A DNA stretch of 64,000 nt from JBBQZO01 sp038207625 (GCA_038207625.1 JBBQZO010000013.1:61735-125734); one strand, 5' to 3'; shown: positions 43,950-53,518, counted from the stretch's first letter. The notes: a model not told the origin generated them from the letters alone. Program-made: numbers and translations.

Positions 43950-44373
43950 CGCAAACCGCCAACCTTGACCGGCCCCGGAGTCGGCCGGGGCGGTTCGCCA
44001 ACGGGCGCATGCGCCGGCGCAGGCTGGTCGTCCGTGTTGGGCACCGGCGGCGATAGCGGTGGCTCGTCAGGCTCAGGGCGATGCAGTGCGGTCACGCGCC
44101 CGTTCGGCCCGCTGATGCGACCGAGCAATAAGGGGAACAGTCCGGCCTGTGCTGGCGCTTTCATCGCTGGCTCTTTCTTCCATCGTGGAAAACAATCGTA
44201 GCAAGCGCCGGGCGGCGCACCTTTATCGCACATCAAAACCGGCTTGCATTTGAGCCCGCCGATGTCATCTGATGTATCGTTGGTGTTTTTGATCACGGAG
44301 TCGCCGATGCCAGCCTTTGTCATAGCCCAGTGCATCAACTTGCGCGCGCGCCACAGCGCACGCCCGCGCTGAC
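43950..44373. other. Intergenic region, 424 bases
   Basis: No well-supported gene is visible. A proline-rich minus-strand frame beginning at 44164 is open but lacks a ribosome site and runs antisense into the acidic gene. No clear promoter or terminator was found. Confidence 0.4.
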
Positions 44374-45060
44374 ATGTGCGGACGCCTCGACCAGAACCAC
44401 ACGGCCGTGGAATACGTGGCTGCCATGCACTGGCCCCACCAGGCGCCCTTGTTCGGCAGCGCCGCCGCGCCCAGCTTCAATGCCCCGCCCGGCACCTATC
44501 GCCCGCTGCTGCACCGGGTTGACGATGCGCTGGCGGTCGATGACCTGTACTGGGGCTACCGGGCCGCCTGGGCGGTCGGCAAGGTGCCGGTGGCCATCAA
44601 TGCGCGGCGCGAGAAACTGTCCAACCGCTACTGGCAGCCGCTGCTCAAGCACGGGCGCGCGATCGTGCCGGCCGACGGCTGGTACGAGTGGACCGGTGAG
44701 AAAGGCCACAAGCAGCCCTGGCATATCCACCTGAAAAGCCGCGAACCGCTGTTCATCGCGGCGCTGGCCGCGTTTGGCCCGTTCAAGGAGCACGCGGCCG
44801 AAGCGGGCTTCGTGTTGATCACCGCCGACGCCGAGGGCGGCATGGTGGACGTGCACGACCGCCGCCCGGTGGTGTTCTGCGCGGCCGATGCGGCGCTGTG
44901 GCTCGATCCGGCCCTCACGCCCCAGCAGGCCGAGCAACTGAGCCATGCGGTGGCACTGGGCGCCGACCACTTTGACTGGTACCCGGTCGACAAGCAGGTG
45001 GGACGCGCCGGCAACGACGGTGCGCAACTGGCCAGCCCGATCGTCCTGCCGCCAGCCTGA
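44374..45060 (+). CDS. SRAP/HMCES-type abasic-site DNA-crosslinking protein (YedK-like)
   Basis: This is a 228-aa SOS-response-associated protein that shields abasic sites in single-stranded DNA by covalent linkage. All catalytic positions are visible: Cys2 directly after the initiator Met, Asn76 (VAINARRE), Glu105 (GWYEW) and His161 (DVHDRRPV), matching E. coli YedK spacing. The start is fixed because Cys must follow Met. No LexA box was recognised just upstream. The gene stands alone. Confidence 0.95.
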   Translation: MCGRLDQNHTAVEYVAAMHWPHQAPLFGSAAAPSFNAPPGTYRPLLHRVDDALAVDDLYWGYRAAWAVGKVPVAINARREKLSNRYWQPLLKHGRAIVPADGWYEWTGEKGHKQPWHIHLKSREPLFIAALAAFGPFKEHAAEAGFVLITADAEGGMVDVHDRRPVVFCAADAALWLDPALTPQQAEQLSHAVALGADHFDWYPVDKQVGRAGNDGAQLASPIVLPPA

Positions 45061-45188
45061 CAAGGGAGCGCCGCCGGTGCGCGCACCGGCCGAGCGTGCC
45101 GGTTGAGTGCGCCCGCGTGTCGATTGCAAACCGTGCGCAGACAAGCCGTTGAAAGCGTTTGCCAGCCAAGCGGCGCCGCCAAGTTGTT

Positions 45189-45248
45189 ACGTCAACGTCA
45201 ACGTCAACGGGAACGTCAACGTCAACGGGAACGTCAACGATAACGTCC
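45189..45248. repeat. Hexanucleotide tandem repeat (ACGTCA-type)
   Basis: Ten consecutive 6-base units: ACGTCA six times, ACGGGA twice, ACGATA and ACGTCC. The ACGGGA units are 18 bases apart, so an 18-base higher-order period is visible. The repeat overlaps the stop codon of the following minus-strand gene. Confidence 0.9.
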
Positions 45249-46016
45249 CGCGGCGTGGGCAATTTGTTGGTCAACGTTGATGTCCACGCTGGACAGGAGC
45301 TCGACTGCAACATCGTCGAGGACACTGCCAGGCTGCGTTCTTGCTGCGCACAGTGCCACCAGTTGCCGCTCGCGTTGCCCGATGAGTTCGACAATTTGCG
45401 GCCAAAACAATCCGATCATCGCGACCAGCCAATGATTGATCGATGTCGTCGGCAAGTGGCTGATGTGGAAATCGCGCAGCAAGCCCAGCGTGGCTTCCGC
45501 GCTCAGAAGGTGGTCGCCCGTCACCCATCGATTCACGGTAAATAATGAGGTTGGGACGCCCTTCGGGTCCACACCGATGCACAGCAGGCTTGCCGTGTTA
45601 CTTGCCGTCGCAGGCGTGCCTTCCAGGTTCTTCAGGAAACGCGATTCTGCCGCCGGGTCGATTCTGTGAGCGGCGTCAGTGCGCGCGAACAGGTGAAAAT
45701 GTCCATGTTCGGCCCGATCAGGGCGATCCTCGGGCGAATGCGAATGGTAGAAATATTGGTAGCCCGAACCGGGGTCGATCACATCCTCAGGCGGATAGTG
45801 CAGCCACTGCGTTGGCGGCGCACCGGCCAACAGGGAATCGAGCAGGTGGGCACGCTTGCGCGACAATTGCGTATAGCAGGCGAGCAGCGCCTGCGCCGAG
45901 GCCGACATCCGGTCCAGCTGGCCCACTTGATCCAGTTGGCCCACCTGGCCGAGCCGCCCCAATGATGCCGCACCGAGGCGCTTGCGGGCGATGCTGCGCT
46001 CACGCTCTGCCGTCAC
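45234..46016 (-). CDS. Uncharacterised protein, possibly DUF6969-like
   Basis: This is a 260-aa soluble protein. It has a short N-terminal internal duplication (GQVGQLDQVGQLD), helical middle sections, and the aromatic-rich block YFYHSHSPEDRPDRAEHGHF, whose many His residues could bind metal. WVTGDHLLSAE and NHWLVAMIGLFWPQIVELI follow. I recall this pattern as a domain of unknown function. Translation starts with GTG 46016, with AAAGGA about 8 bases upstream. The stop TGA lies inside the hexamer repeat. Confidence 0.75.
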   Translation of the reverse strand: MTAERERSIARKRLGAASLGRLGQVGQLDQVGQLDRMSASAQALLACYTQLSRKRAHLLDSLLAGAPPTQWLHYPPEDVIDPGSGYQYFYHSHSPEDRPDRAEHGHFHLFARTDAAHRIDPAAESRFLKNLEGTPATASNTASLLCIGVDPKGVPTSLFTVNRWVTGDHLLSAEATLGLLRDFHISHLPTTSINHWLVAMIGLFWPQIVELIGQRERQLVALCAARTQPGSVLDDVAVELLSSVDINVDQQIAHAAGRYR

Positions 46017-46109
46017 GCCAGTCCTTTCATGCGCCGATTCGACGCTGACCGGTGCGATGTGTCGCAGCGGTACCGCCCGGCGCCGGTAATTAGCAGCCTA
46101 TTTGACGGC

Positions 46110-46373
46110 TCATTTTTTGGGTGCGCACTTGGCGGCGCATTTGGGCGCGCATTTGGGCGCACATTTGGGCGCACATTTGGCGGCGCTTTGGGCCTCGCAT
46201 TTGGCGCCGCACTTCGCACTTGCCTTCGATTTTTTTTGCTTGACCATATTGGCCGAGCTACACTTGGCCGCGCAAGTGACAGGCGACGATGCCATATTGG
46301 CCGCCGCGGCTGGCAGTGCCAGCGTGGCCGCGGTCAGTGCGGCGATGGACAGCTTGGACAGCGTCGATTCCAT
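46110..46373 (-). CDS. Exported Cys/Lys/Ala repeat protein
   Basis: This is an 87-aa protein. A Sec-type signal peptide covers residues 1-24 (LSIAALTAATLALPAAAA). The mature part has nine cysteines, all preceded by Lys except the first, with a terminal run of KCAP/KCAA units (KCAPKCAPKCAPKCAAKC). The fixed Cys-x-x-x spacing suggests metal binding, for example copper or zinc in the periplasm, or a modified Cys-rich peptide, but no modifying enzyme lies nearby. GAGG lies about 8 bases before the ATG at 46373. Confidence 0.75.
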   Translation of the reverse strand: MESTLSKLSIAALTAATLALPAAAANMASSPVTCAAKCSSANMVKQKKSKASAKCGAKCEAQSAAKCAPKCAPKCAPKCAAKCAPKK

Positions 46374-46744
46374 GTCTTTTCCTCGTATAGTTGCCATTTT
46401 CGCGCGCGCACAACGCCGCGCTGCCATTCACCATCGCCACGCCAACACGGCCATCGGGCAAGGAAGGTCGTCGGGCAATTCGTCGTCACCGGTCAAGCGC
46501 ACGATGCGCGCCTTGGCAATGCCGCTCGCACCGCTGGCGCCGTCACGCCGGCGTCGGTTGCTGGCAGCGCGCTTCGTCCGCGTAACAAGTTACGAATAAC
46601 AATCTCGACGATGGTGCGTGAATCATACACTGAATGAAAAGCCCATCAACATGTGCCAACATCACGTGCCCTGTCACCGTGGCGAGTGGGCCGGCGCCAA
46701 TCGCTTGCATGCAACGGTGGGGGCGACATCACGTCCACCGGCAG
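46374..46744. other. Intergenic region, 371 bases
   Basis: This lies between the SulP gene end and the Cys-repeat gene start. It holds the likely promoter of the latter; otherwise I see nothing recognisable. Confidence 0.4.
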
Positions 46745-48415
46745 CTACGCGGCGCCCTGCGCCAGCGCCAGCGCGACGGCGTCGTCCACGCTCAGGTCGC
46801 ACAGCGTCGCCGTCGGCAGGCCGGCCAGCGCGGCGCGCCGCAGCACCATCTGCACCGGGGTTTTCAGGCGCGCCAGCAACAGCCGCTTGCCCTGGCCGGT
46901 GACGGCGGCGCAAAAGTCGCGCAGCGATTCGACGCTTGAGCTGTCCAGATCGGGCGACTCTTCCAGGCTGACGATGACGGTGTGCGCGTCGGCGCCGGCG
47001 CTGGCGATGCGCTGGCGCGCCTGCGCCAGCACGCGCTCGGCGTTGGCGAAGAACAGGCCGGTGTCGGGCCGCAGGATCAACACACCCGGTACCGGCTGCG
47101 CGTCCGGATGGGCCACCGTGCTGACGAACAGGTGGCCCTGGCCGAGCCGCCCCAGCACCGTCACCGACGATTCGGCCAGCCGGCGCAGCAGCATCAGCAA
47201 GCTCACCGCGATGGCCGCCAGCAGGCCGTCGAGCACACCCAGCACCAGCACCGCCAGCACCGCCGCCACCACTACCACGCGGTCGCGCCGCCACGTGAAG
47301 TAAGGGATAAACACGGCCGGCCTGAGCGTGTGGCTGACCGCGTGGATGACGATCGCCGCCAGCACCGGCTGGGGCGTGTAGGCCACCGCCGGCAGCAGCG
47401 TCAGCACAATCACCAGCAGCGCCAGCGCGGCGGCCCAGCCGGCCAGGCGCGAGCTGGCGCCCGCCGCCTCGTTGGCCGAGGTGGCCGAATAGCCGGCGCC
47501 CACCGGCATGCCGTGCAATAGCCCGGACACCAGGTTGGCCATGCCCAGCGCCAGCAGGTCGCGGTCGGGCGCGACACTGTCGCCGTGGATCAGCGCGAAA
47601 CTGCGGATCGCGCTATACGACTCGGCGTACAGGATCAGCACCATCGCCATGCCCAGTTCGGCCGTGCGCAGCCACTCGGCGTAGGACAGGGCCGGCAAGC
47701 TTGGCCGCGCCAGCTGCACGTCGATGGTGCCCACCAGCGCGATGCCGTAGTGGGCCAGATCGAGCCACTTGCCGGCCGCCACACCCAGCACCAGGATCAG
47801 CAGGCCGCCTTGCACGTGGCGCACGCGCGCGCACACGAACAGCACGGCCAGCGCCAGAGCGCACACGGCGGCGCCGGCCAGGTTCCAGCGCGCCACACCG
47901 TTGCATAATTCGGCGACGTAGCGGATCAGGTCCGCGTGTGCGGGGTGCACGCCCACCACGCTGGCGAACTGGCGCAGGATGATCACGATCGCCAGACCGA
48001 ACGCGAAGCCGCGCAGCACCGGTCGGGCGATGAAGTCGGACACGCCGCCGATGCGCGCGAAGCCGGCGACCAGGAACAACAGTCCGGTCACAATCACCAA
48101 CCCGATCGCCCCGGCCACGCGCAGCGTGTCGTTGCCTGCGGCCATGCTGGCCGAGGCCGACGCCAGCACCGCCGCCGACGACGAGGTGGCCGCGACGATC
48201 GCAAAGCGGCTCGTGCCAATCAGGCCGTAGCACACCAGCCCGGCGAACAGCGCCAGCACGCCAGCCTGGGGCGGCAAGTTGGCGATGCTCGAATACGCCA
48301 CTGCCTCGGGCAGCAGCAGGCCGGCCAGCACCAGCCCGACCAGCAGGTCGGACCAGCACACGCGGGCCAGCCAGTTCGGTGGCGCGGGGGCGGCAACGGG
48401 TTTGTCGGCGTTCAT
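46745..48415 (-). CDS. SulP family anion transporter with STAS domain
   Basis: This is a 556-aa inner-membrane protein. About 11-12 membrane segments fill residues 20-420, with the SulP blocks GLLLPEAVAYSSIANLPPQ near 33 and GYSATSANEAAGASSRLAG near 310. A C-terminal STAS domain starts near 440 (VPGVLILRPDTGLFFANA, then LEESPDLDSSSVESL). Typical substrates are sulfate, bicarbonate or other anions. The start at 48415 directly abuts the stop of the ParB-like gene, so the two are co-transcribed with the ParB-like gene first. Confidence 0.92.
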   Translation of the reverse strand: MNADKPVAAPAPPNWLARVCWSDLLVGLVLAGLLLPEAVAYSSIANLPPQAGVLALFAGLVCYGLIGTSRFAIVAATSSSAAVLASASASMAAGNDTLRVAGAIGLVIVTGLLFLVAGFARIGGVSDFIARPVLRGFAFGLAIVIILRQFASVVGVHPAHADLIRYVAELCNGVARWNLAGAAVCALALAVLFVCARVRHVQGGLLILVLGVAAGKWLDLAHYGIALVGTIDVQLARPSLPALSYAEWLRTAELGMAMVLILYAESYSAIRSFALIHGDSVAPDRDLLALGMANLVSGLLHGMPVGAGYSATSANEAAGASSRLAGWAAALALLVIVLTLLPAVAYTPQPVLAAIVIHAVSHTLRPAVFIPYFTWRRDRVVVVAAVLAVLVLGVLDGLLAAIAVSLLMLLRRLAESSVTVLGRLGQGHLFVSTVAHPDAQPVPGVLILRPDTGLFFANAERVLAQARQRIASAGADAHTVIVSLEESPDLDSSSVESLRDFCAAVTGQGKRLLLARLKTPVQMVLRRAALAGLPTATLCDLSVDDAVALALAQGAA

Positions 48416-49036
48416 CTACAGCAGCGCGATCTGGCCGCACCAGCCGGGCAGGTAGCGCGCCGGCTGGCTGCGCGCCAGTTTGCCGGCCTTGGACAGCGCT
48501 TTATCGAAATTCTCTGCCAGCAGACTGGCGGGCAGCTCGGCGCGCAGATAATCGGCCCACAGAAATTCGCTGAACGGTGTGACGTCCTTGGCAAAGCCGC
48601 CCGCGCGGCGCAAGGCGCCCGCCAGGCTGCGGTACGGGTCGTCCAGCAGCTCGCCCAACCGGCCGGGTATCATGCCGAAATCGCGCCGCTGGCCGTCGCC
48701 ATCATAGGGGTGGGCCCACTGGTGAAAATCCATGACGCGCCAAAACGCGTCCGGCGCCAGCCAGGACAGATCCTTGAGCATCAATACGCTGACCGTCTTG
48801 ACGCCCTCTTCTTGCAGCGCGAGTCCAAAATGGTGATGGTCGACGACGTAGAATTGATTCTGTGGACCGAGGATGGCGGGGAACCAGTGACTGCTCAGCG
48901 CCAGCGTGCGCGCTTTCTTGTCCAGGCCACGCCATTGCTCGCGTTTCAGCGCGACCTCGCGCTTGCCGACCGTCAGCTGGGTCGGATGTAGTTCGGCCAG
49001 TCGGGCACCCAACAATTGGGGACGCGGATGTTGCAT
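48416..49036 (-). CDS. ParB-like (ParBc_2) protein
   Basis: This is a 206-aa protein with the ParB/Srx-like fold of the ParBc_2 type: LAELHPTQLTVGKREVALK near 12 and the signature FYVVDHHHFGLALQEEGV near 65. It is not a partition ParB; there is no helix-turn-helix DNA-binding domain. Members are found beside diverse transport and metabolic genes. Many ParB-like folds bind nucleotide. GGAGAG lies before the ATG at 49036. It abuts the SulP gene without a gap. Confidence 0.8.
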   Translation of the reverse strand: MQHPRPQLLGARLAELHPTQLTVGKREVALKREQWRGLDKKARTLALSSHWFPAILGPQNQFYVVDHHHFGLALQEEGVKTVSVLMLKDLSWLAPDAFWRVMDFHQWAHPYDGDGQRRDFGMIPGRLGELLDDPYRSLAGALRRAGGFAKDVTPFSEFLWADYLRAELPASLLAENFDKALSKAGKLARSQPARYLPGWCGQIALL

Positions 49037-49349
49037 CGGGACTCTCCGGTGAACGATATAAACGGTATGCGTCAAATCGCGCCACCGCCACCGCATCAAC
49101 CATACCAGAGCGAAGCGGAAATCGCCACCCGCCAGACTAAGCAATCGACCAGATCAGGCAATCGAAACAATCTGCCGGATCAGGCATCCGGTCTGGCCGG
49201 ACACGCCAAACGTCAGCGCGTGTCGGCCCGACCCGCCCTTGCCTAAGCGTTCTTCAAGCCCCGGTTTCGCTAGCGCCGTCGATCTGACAAATTTAGCGAG
49301 CTCGCGTCAAGCAAATTTCCGTGCCTGACTGTTCTGGAGAACCAATCGA
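49037..49349. other. Intergenic region, 313 bases
   Basis: This lies between divergent genes. No gene or clear regulatory element was recognised beyond the ribosome site (CTGGAGA) of the permease pseudogene at its right edge. Confidence 0.4.
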
Positions 49350-50817
49350 ATGACACTCACCGACAACCCGACTTTGAACGACGACAGCGCCCAGCTGCGT
49401 GCTCGGTTACGAATCCAATTTTGACCGCACCATGAGCAAGTGGGAGAATTTCGCGCTTGGCTTCACCTATCTCTCACCGGTGGTCGGCGTGTACTCGGTG
49501 TTTGCGATGGGGATGACGGCGGGCGGCCCGCCGATGCTGTGGAGTTACCTGTTGATCGGTTTGTGCCAGCTGATGGTGTGCCTGGTGTTTGACGAAGTGG
49601 CGTCGCAGTTCCCTATTTCGGGCGGCCTGTATCCGTGGTCGCGCCGGCTGGTCGGCAAACGCTGGGCGTGGATGGCCGGCTGGGTCTACGCGTTTGCGCT
49701 GAGCACCTCGATTGCGGCGGTGGCCGGCGGCGCGTCGTTTGTCAGCCAGCTGTTTGGCCTGGAACCCACGCCGCTGGCCAACGGCCTGGTCGCGATCGCG
49801 ATGATCATCGTCACCACACTGATCAACCTGTCCGGCACGCGCTTGCTGGCGCAGATCGCCATGTTCGGCTTCATCTGCGAGCTGATCGGCGCGATTGCGG
49901 TGGGCGCTTACTTGTTGATCTTCGCACGCCACCAGCCGTGGAGCGCGGTGTTCCACGTGTAGGACGTATTCCAGGCCTGCGGCAACTATCTGTGGGCATT
50001 CGCCGCGTCGGCGGTGGCCGCCATGTTCTGCTACTACGGTTTTGAAGCCTGCGGCGACGTGGCCGAGGCCCCCCCCGACCCGAGCCGCATGATTCCCAAG
50101 GCGATGCGCATGACGATCTACGTCGGCGGCGCCTCGGCCATGTTGGTCTGCCTGGCGCTGATCCTGTCGGTATCGGACATGACGGCCGTCATCAACGGCA
50201 CCGACAAGGAGCCGGTGGCCACCGTGCTGCGCGGGGCGCTGGGCGAAACGGGATTTCGGGCGGTGATCGTGGTGGTGCTGGTGTCGTTCGTGTCGTGCCT
50301 GCTCAGCCTGCAAGCGGCCACCAGCCGCCTGCTGTTCGCCTACGGGCGCGACCGCATGATCGTCGGCAGCGACTACCTCAGCAAGCTGTCGCCGCGCACC
50401 CACGTGCCGGTGGTGGCGCTGCTGGTGGCCGGCTTCGTCCCTGCCTTGCTGGCATTCGGCGGCATCTGGCTGCAGGATGCGGTGACGATCATCATCAGCT
50501 TCGCCGCGATCGGTATCTACATCGCCTTCCGGATGCTGGTGCTGGGCGCGCTGATCGCACGCGCCAAAGGCTGGCGACCGTCCGGCGCGCTCACGCTGGG
50601 CGCCTGGGGCCTGCCGGTAAATATCTTCTCGTTCGTTTTCGGCGTGCTGGCCATTGTCGATATGGTGTGGCCGCGCAGCCCGACCGAGGCGTGGTACGTC
50701 AATTATGCGATGCTGATCACCACCGCCGCCGTGCTGGTGGTCGGTCTGCTGTACATGGTCATCGCGCGCCCTTACGACCGCGGCAACGCGCCGGCCGGCG
50801 ACGCGCATTTGCTGTAG
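49350..50817 (+). pseudogene. Amino-acid permease (APC family), frameshifted and interrupted by an amber codon
   Basis: The remains of an approximately 490-aa APC-superfamily permease. The reading begins at ATG 49350 (MTLTDNPTLNDDSAQLRA) in one frame. It then shifts near 49405 to the frame that carries LGYESNFDRTMSKWENFALG, where the natural sequence would need two more bases. At 49960-49962 a TAG sits in frame, exactly where CAG (Gln) would read VQDVFQACGNYLWAF. The frame continues undisturbed to 50817 through FEACGDVAEAPPDPSRMIPK. About twelve membrane spans would be present if intact. Two separate lesions make loss of function very likely. Substrate class: amino acid or polyamine. Confidence 0.9.
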
Positions 50818-50858
50818 TCGTCCCGCGTGCCACGGCCCGCCTCCCGGCGGGTCATTGC

Positions 50859-51410
50859 TCAGCCTGCGATCAGCGCCACGTCAGCGAGGACGGCGTGGGT
50901 ATCAACGCCGGCGGCGCCATGCATCTCCACGCTGTCGAGCACCGCGTCGATTGCCAGCAGGATCACGAAGCGCCCGTTGACCTTGCCGATCCCGGCGATC
51001 AATTCGCTGCGCACGCGCGCCCCGAACACCGGGGCCGGCTCGATGTCGCGCCGGTCGATCTCCAGCACCGCATGCACCACGTCGACCATCACGCCCAGCA
51101 CCAGCGGCACGCCGCGGTGCAAGGTTTCGACGATGACGATACTGGTGCGTTTGGTCACCTCGCTGTTCGGTTTACCAAAGCGCGCCGCCAGGTCCATCAC
51201 CGGCACCACCGCGCCGCGCAGGTTGATCACCCCGCGTATGCAGTCGGGCATCATCGGCACGGCGGTGGTGCCGCTGTATTCGATGATTTCCTTGATACCC
51301 AGGATGGCGATCGCATACACCTCGGCGCCCGACATGAACGTCAGGTATTGGGTCGGTCCCTGGACCTGCACGTCAGCGCCGGCGCGGGTAGCGGGTAAAT
51401 ATTGGTTCAT
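50859..51410 (-). CDS. cheW: Chemotaxis coupling protein CheW
   Basis: This is a 183-aa adaptor linking chemoreceptors to a CheA kinase. It has the double SH3-like CheW fold: YLTFMSGAEVYAIAILGIKE near 22, VPMMPDCIRGVINLRGAVVPVMDL near 50 and VLGVMVDVVHAVLEI near 105. The gene is last in a minus-strand operon (receptor, cheY, receptor, cheW). No cheA lies in the window, so it must serve a kinase encoded elsewhere. Confidence 0.94.
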   Translation of the reverse strand: MNQYLPATRAGADVQVQGPTQYLTFMSGAEVYAIAILGIKEIIEYSGTTAVPMMPDCIRGVINLRGAVVPVMDLAARFGKPNSEVTKRTSIVIVETLHRGVPLVLGVMVDVVHAVLEIDRRDIEPAPVFGARVRSELIAGIGKVNGRFVILLAIDAVLDSVEMHGAAGVDTHAVLADVALIAG

Positions 51411-51430
51411 CGTTACTTTCTGATCGGTGC

Positions 51431-53113
51431 TTAGAAACGGGTGAAGTTGGCTTGATCGAGTTCAGCGTCGCCCAGCAAGGCGCTGCTCGATGAACCCACC
51501 GCCTTGCCGCCGCGGCTGCTCAACACCGTCATCTTGGGGCGCGCCGCGACGTGCATCGGCACACTGCCGGCCACCTTGAAGAACGAGATCGTCTGCTGCA
51601 GCTCCTCGGCCTGGCTGCTCATTTCCTCGGCCGTCGAGGCCAGCTCTTCGGAACCGGCGGCGTTCTGCTGGGTCGTCTGGCTCAGCTGCATGACGGCGCT
51701 GTTAATCTGCGCCACGCCGGACGACTGCTCTTCCGACGCGGCCGTGATTTCCTGCACCAGGTCGGACGTCTTGCGGATATTGGGCACCATCTGGTCGAGC
51801 AGGCGGCCGGCTTTTTCGGCCAGCTCGACGCTGTTGGTGGCCACTTCGCCGATCTCCTGGGCCGCCACCTGACTGCGTTCGGCCAGCTTCCTCACTTCGG
51901 CGGCGACGACCGCGAAACCCTTGCCATGCTCGCCGGCGCGCGCCGCCTCGATGGCCGCGTTCAGCGCCAGCAAATTGGTCTGGTAGGCGATGTCGTCGAT
52001 GATCAGGATCTTCTTGGCGATCTGCTTCATCGCCGACACGGTCAGGCGCACCGCCTCGCCGCCTTCGGTGGCCTCGATGGCCGCCTGCGCGGCGATCGCG
52101 TCGGTGACCTTGGCGTTCTCGGTGTTTTGTGAAATCGACGCGTTCATTTCCTCGACCGAGGCGCTGGTCTGCTCGACGCCAGCGGCCTGCTCGCTGGCCG
52201 CCTGCGACAGCGACTGGGCGGTGCCGTTGACCTGCTCGGACGCGCTGGCCAGCGCCTGCGCGCCGTTACTCACTTCGGAGACCACCTGCGAAAGCTTGTC
52301 GACCATACTTTTCAGGCCGAACAACAAGCTGCTGGTGTCGCCCGGCCGGGTGGTGATGGCCAGCGTCAGGTCGCCCGCGGCGACGCTGTTGACCATCTCG
52401 GCCGTGTAGGCCGGGTCACCGCCCAACTGGCGCATCACACCGCGCGCGATCACCGCAATGGCGATCACCAGCGCCGTCAAGGCGCTCACGCAGGCTGCCA
52501 CCATCAGCCAGACCGAGCGCGCCGCGTCGCTTTCCGCGCCGGTCACACTGTCGCCGGCCACCTTGACGTTCAGATCGACGATCTTGTCGAGCGTGACTTC
52601 GGCCGCGTGATAGGCCGGCAACGCGTCCGCGTATTGCTTGTAAAAGCGCACGAACAGCGCCTTCTGTTCCTTCTCGCTGGTGTTCTTGCTCAGTGCATCC
52701 ATGGTGTCGGTGATCGCGCTGTCGAACACCTTCCAGGCGTCCCACTCCTTGACGAACTGTTTCCACAGCACGGCTTCGTCGGCGCTTTGCGGCAGCGGAT
52801 CATAGATCTTCCAGCCCTTGTCCACACGCGCCCAGATCTCTTTTTTATCCTTGAGCAGCGCGGCGAAATTGGCGTTCGCCTTGTAGTCGTTCTCCCAGAT
52901 CGCCGTCTCGAGCACGTTGGCTTTGAGCGCGGTTTGCGACTCGTTGACGATTTCCAGCCCCAGCACCGACGGCAGGCGGTTGCGCCCCACCTCGTTGATG
53001 TCGTGCTGGCCCTGGCGGATGCCGGCCAGGCCGATCAGCGAGGTGGCCAGCAAGGCGCAAGCGCTGATCAGCGCGATCAGCACCAGCTTGGCGCGCAAAG
53101 TCGTGAAGTTCAT
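51431..53113 (-). CDS. Methyl-accepting chemotaxis protein
   Basis: This is a 560-aa receptor: membrane helix 10-30, periplasmic helical sensor about 32-190, second helix about 195-217, a HAMP-like linker and a long signalling domain with the hairpin tip IDDIAYQTNLLALNAAIEAARAGEHGKGFAVVA (split here as IDDIAYQTNLLALNAAIEAA, then RAGEHGKGFAVVA). The last residues NFTRF fit the x-aromatic-x-x-aromatic pentapeptide that tethers CheR or CheD, both encoded nearby. It is preceded by cheY, 27 bases upstream. Ligand unknown. Confidence 0.93.
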   Translation of the reverse strand: MNFTTLRAKLVLIALISACALLATSLIGLAGIRQGQHDINEVGRNRLPSVLGLEIVNESQTALKANVLETAIWENDYKANANFAALLKDKKEIWARVDKGWKIYDPLPQSADEAVLWKQFVKEWDAWKVFDSAITDTMDALSKNTSEKEQKALFVRFYKQYADALPAYHAAEVTLDKIVDLNVKVAGDSVTGAESDAARSVWLMVAACVSALTALVIAIAVIARGVMRQLGGDPAYTAEMVNSVAAGDLTLAITTRPGDTSSLLFGLKSMVDKLSQVVSEVSNGAQALASASEQVNGTAQSLSQAASEQAAGVEQTSASVEEMNASISQNTENAKVTDAIAAQAAIEATEGGEAVRLTVSAMKQIAKKILIIDDIAYQTNLLALNAAIEAARAGEHGKGFAVVAAEVRKLAERSQVAAQEIGEVATNSVELAEKAGRLLDQMVPNIRKTSDLVQEITAASEEQSSGVAQINSAVMQLSQTTQQNAAGSEELASTAEEMSSQAEELQQTISFFKVAGSVPMHVAARPKMTVLSSRGGKAVGSSSSALLGDAELDQANFTRF

Positions 53114-53140
53114 GGCGTATCCTTTTTCGTGATTCAGTGT

Positions 53141-53509
53141 TTAAGGCAGGACCAGTTTCTGGACTGCGGCGACCAGCACTTCCGGACGGAACGGTTTGAC
53201 CACCCAGGCCTTGGCGCCGGCAGCCTGGGCTTCGCGCTTTTTTGCTTCCTGGGTTTCGGTGGTGAGCATGATGACGGGCGTAAAACGGTGGTTCGGGCAA
53301 AGCTTCAATTCTCGAACGAAGGCGATGCCATCCATCTGCGGCATGTTCACGTCGCACACCACCAGGTGGATTTTCTGGTGACCGAGCTTGTCGAGCGCGT
53401 CGGCGCCGTTGCAGGCGTCAACGACCTGGTAGCCGGCGCTTTTCAACGCGATGCCAACGGCCTGGCGCATCGATGGGGAGTCGTCCACGATCATGATCAT
53501 CTTGCTCAT
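53141..53509 (-). CDS. cheY: CheY-like single-domain response regulator
   Basis: This is a 122-aa receiver domain only. The acidic pocket is VDDSPSMR (Asp near 9-10), the phosphoacceptor Asp lies in VVCDVNMPQMDG near 53, with Thr in MLTTET and Lys in VVKPFRP near 103. It resembles the CheY/PatA-type regulators that accompany CheW-MCP operons. It lies 9 bases after the upstream receptor gene and 27 before the next. Confidence 0.93.
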   Translation of the reverse strand: MSKMIMIVDDSPSMRQAVGIALKSAGYQVVDACNGADALDKLGHQKIHLVVCDVNMPQMDGIAFVRELKLCPNHRFTPVIMLTTETQEAKKREAQAAGAKAWVVKPFRPEVLVAAVQKLVLP

Positions 53510-53518
53510 TGGCGTCCT

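Noticed and set aside
43724..44164. Proline-rich minus-strand frame of about 146 residues
   Set aside because: It has no ribosome site, and its second half is antisense to the better-supported acidic gene at 43629-43949. The residue pattern is low-complexity, as expected from GC-rich noise.
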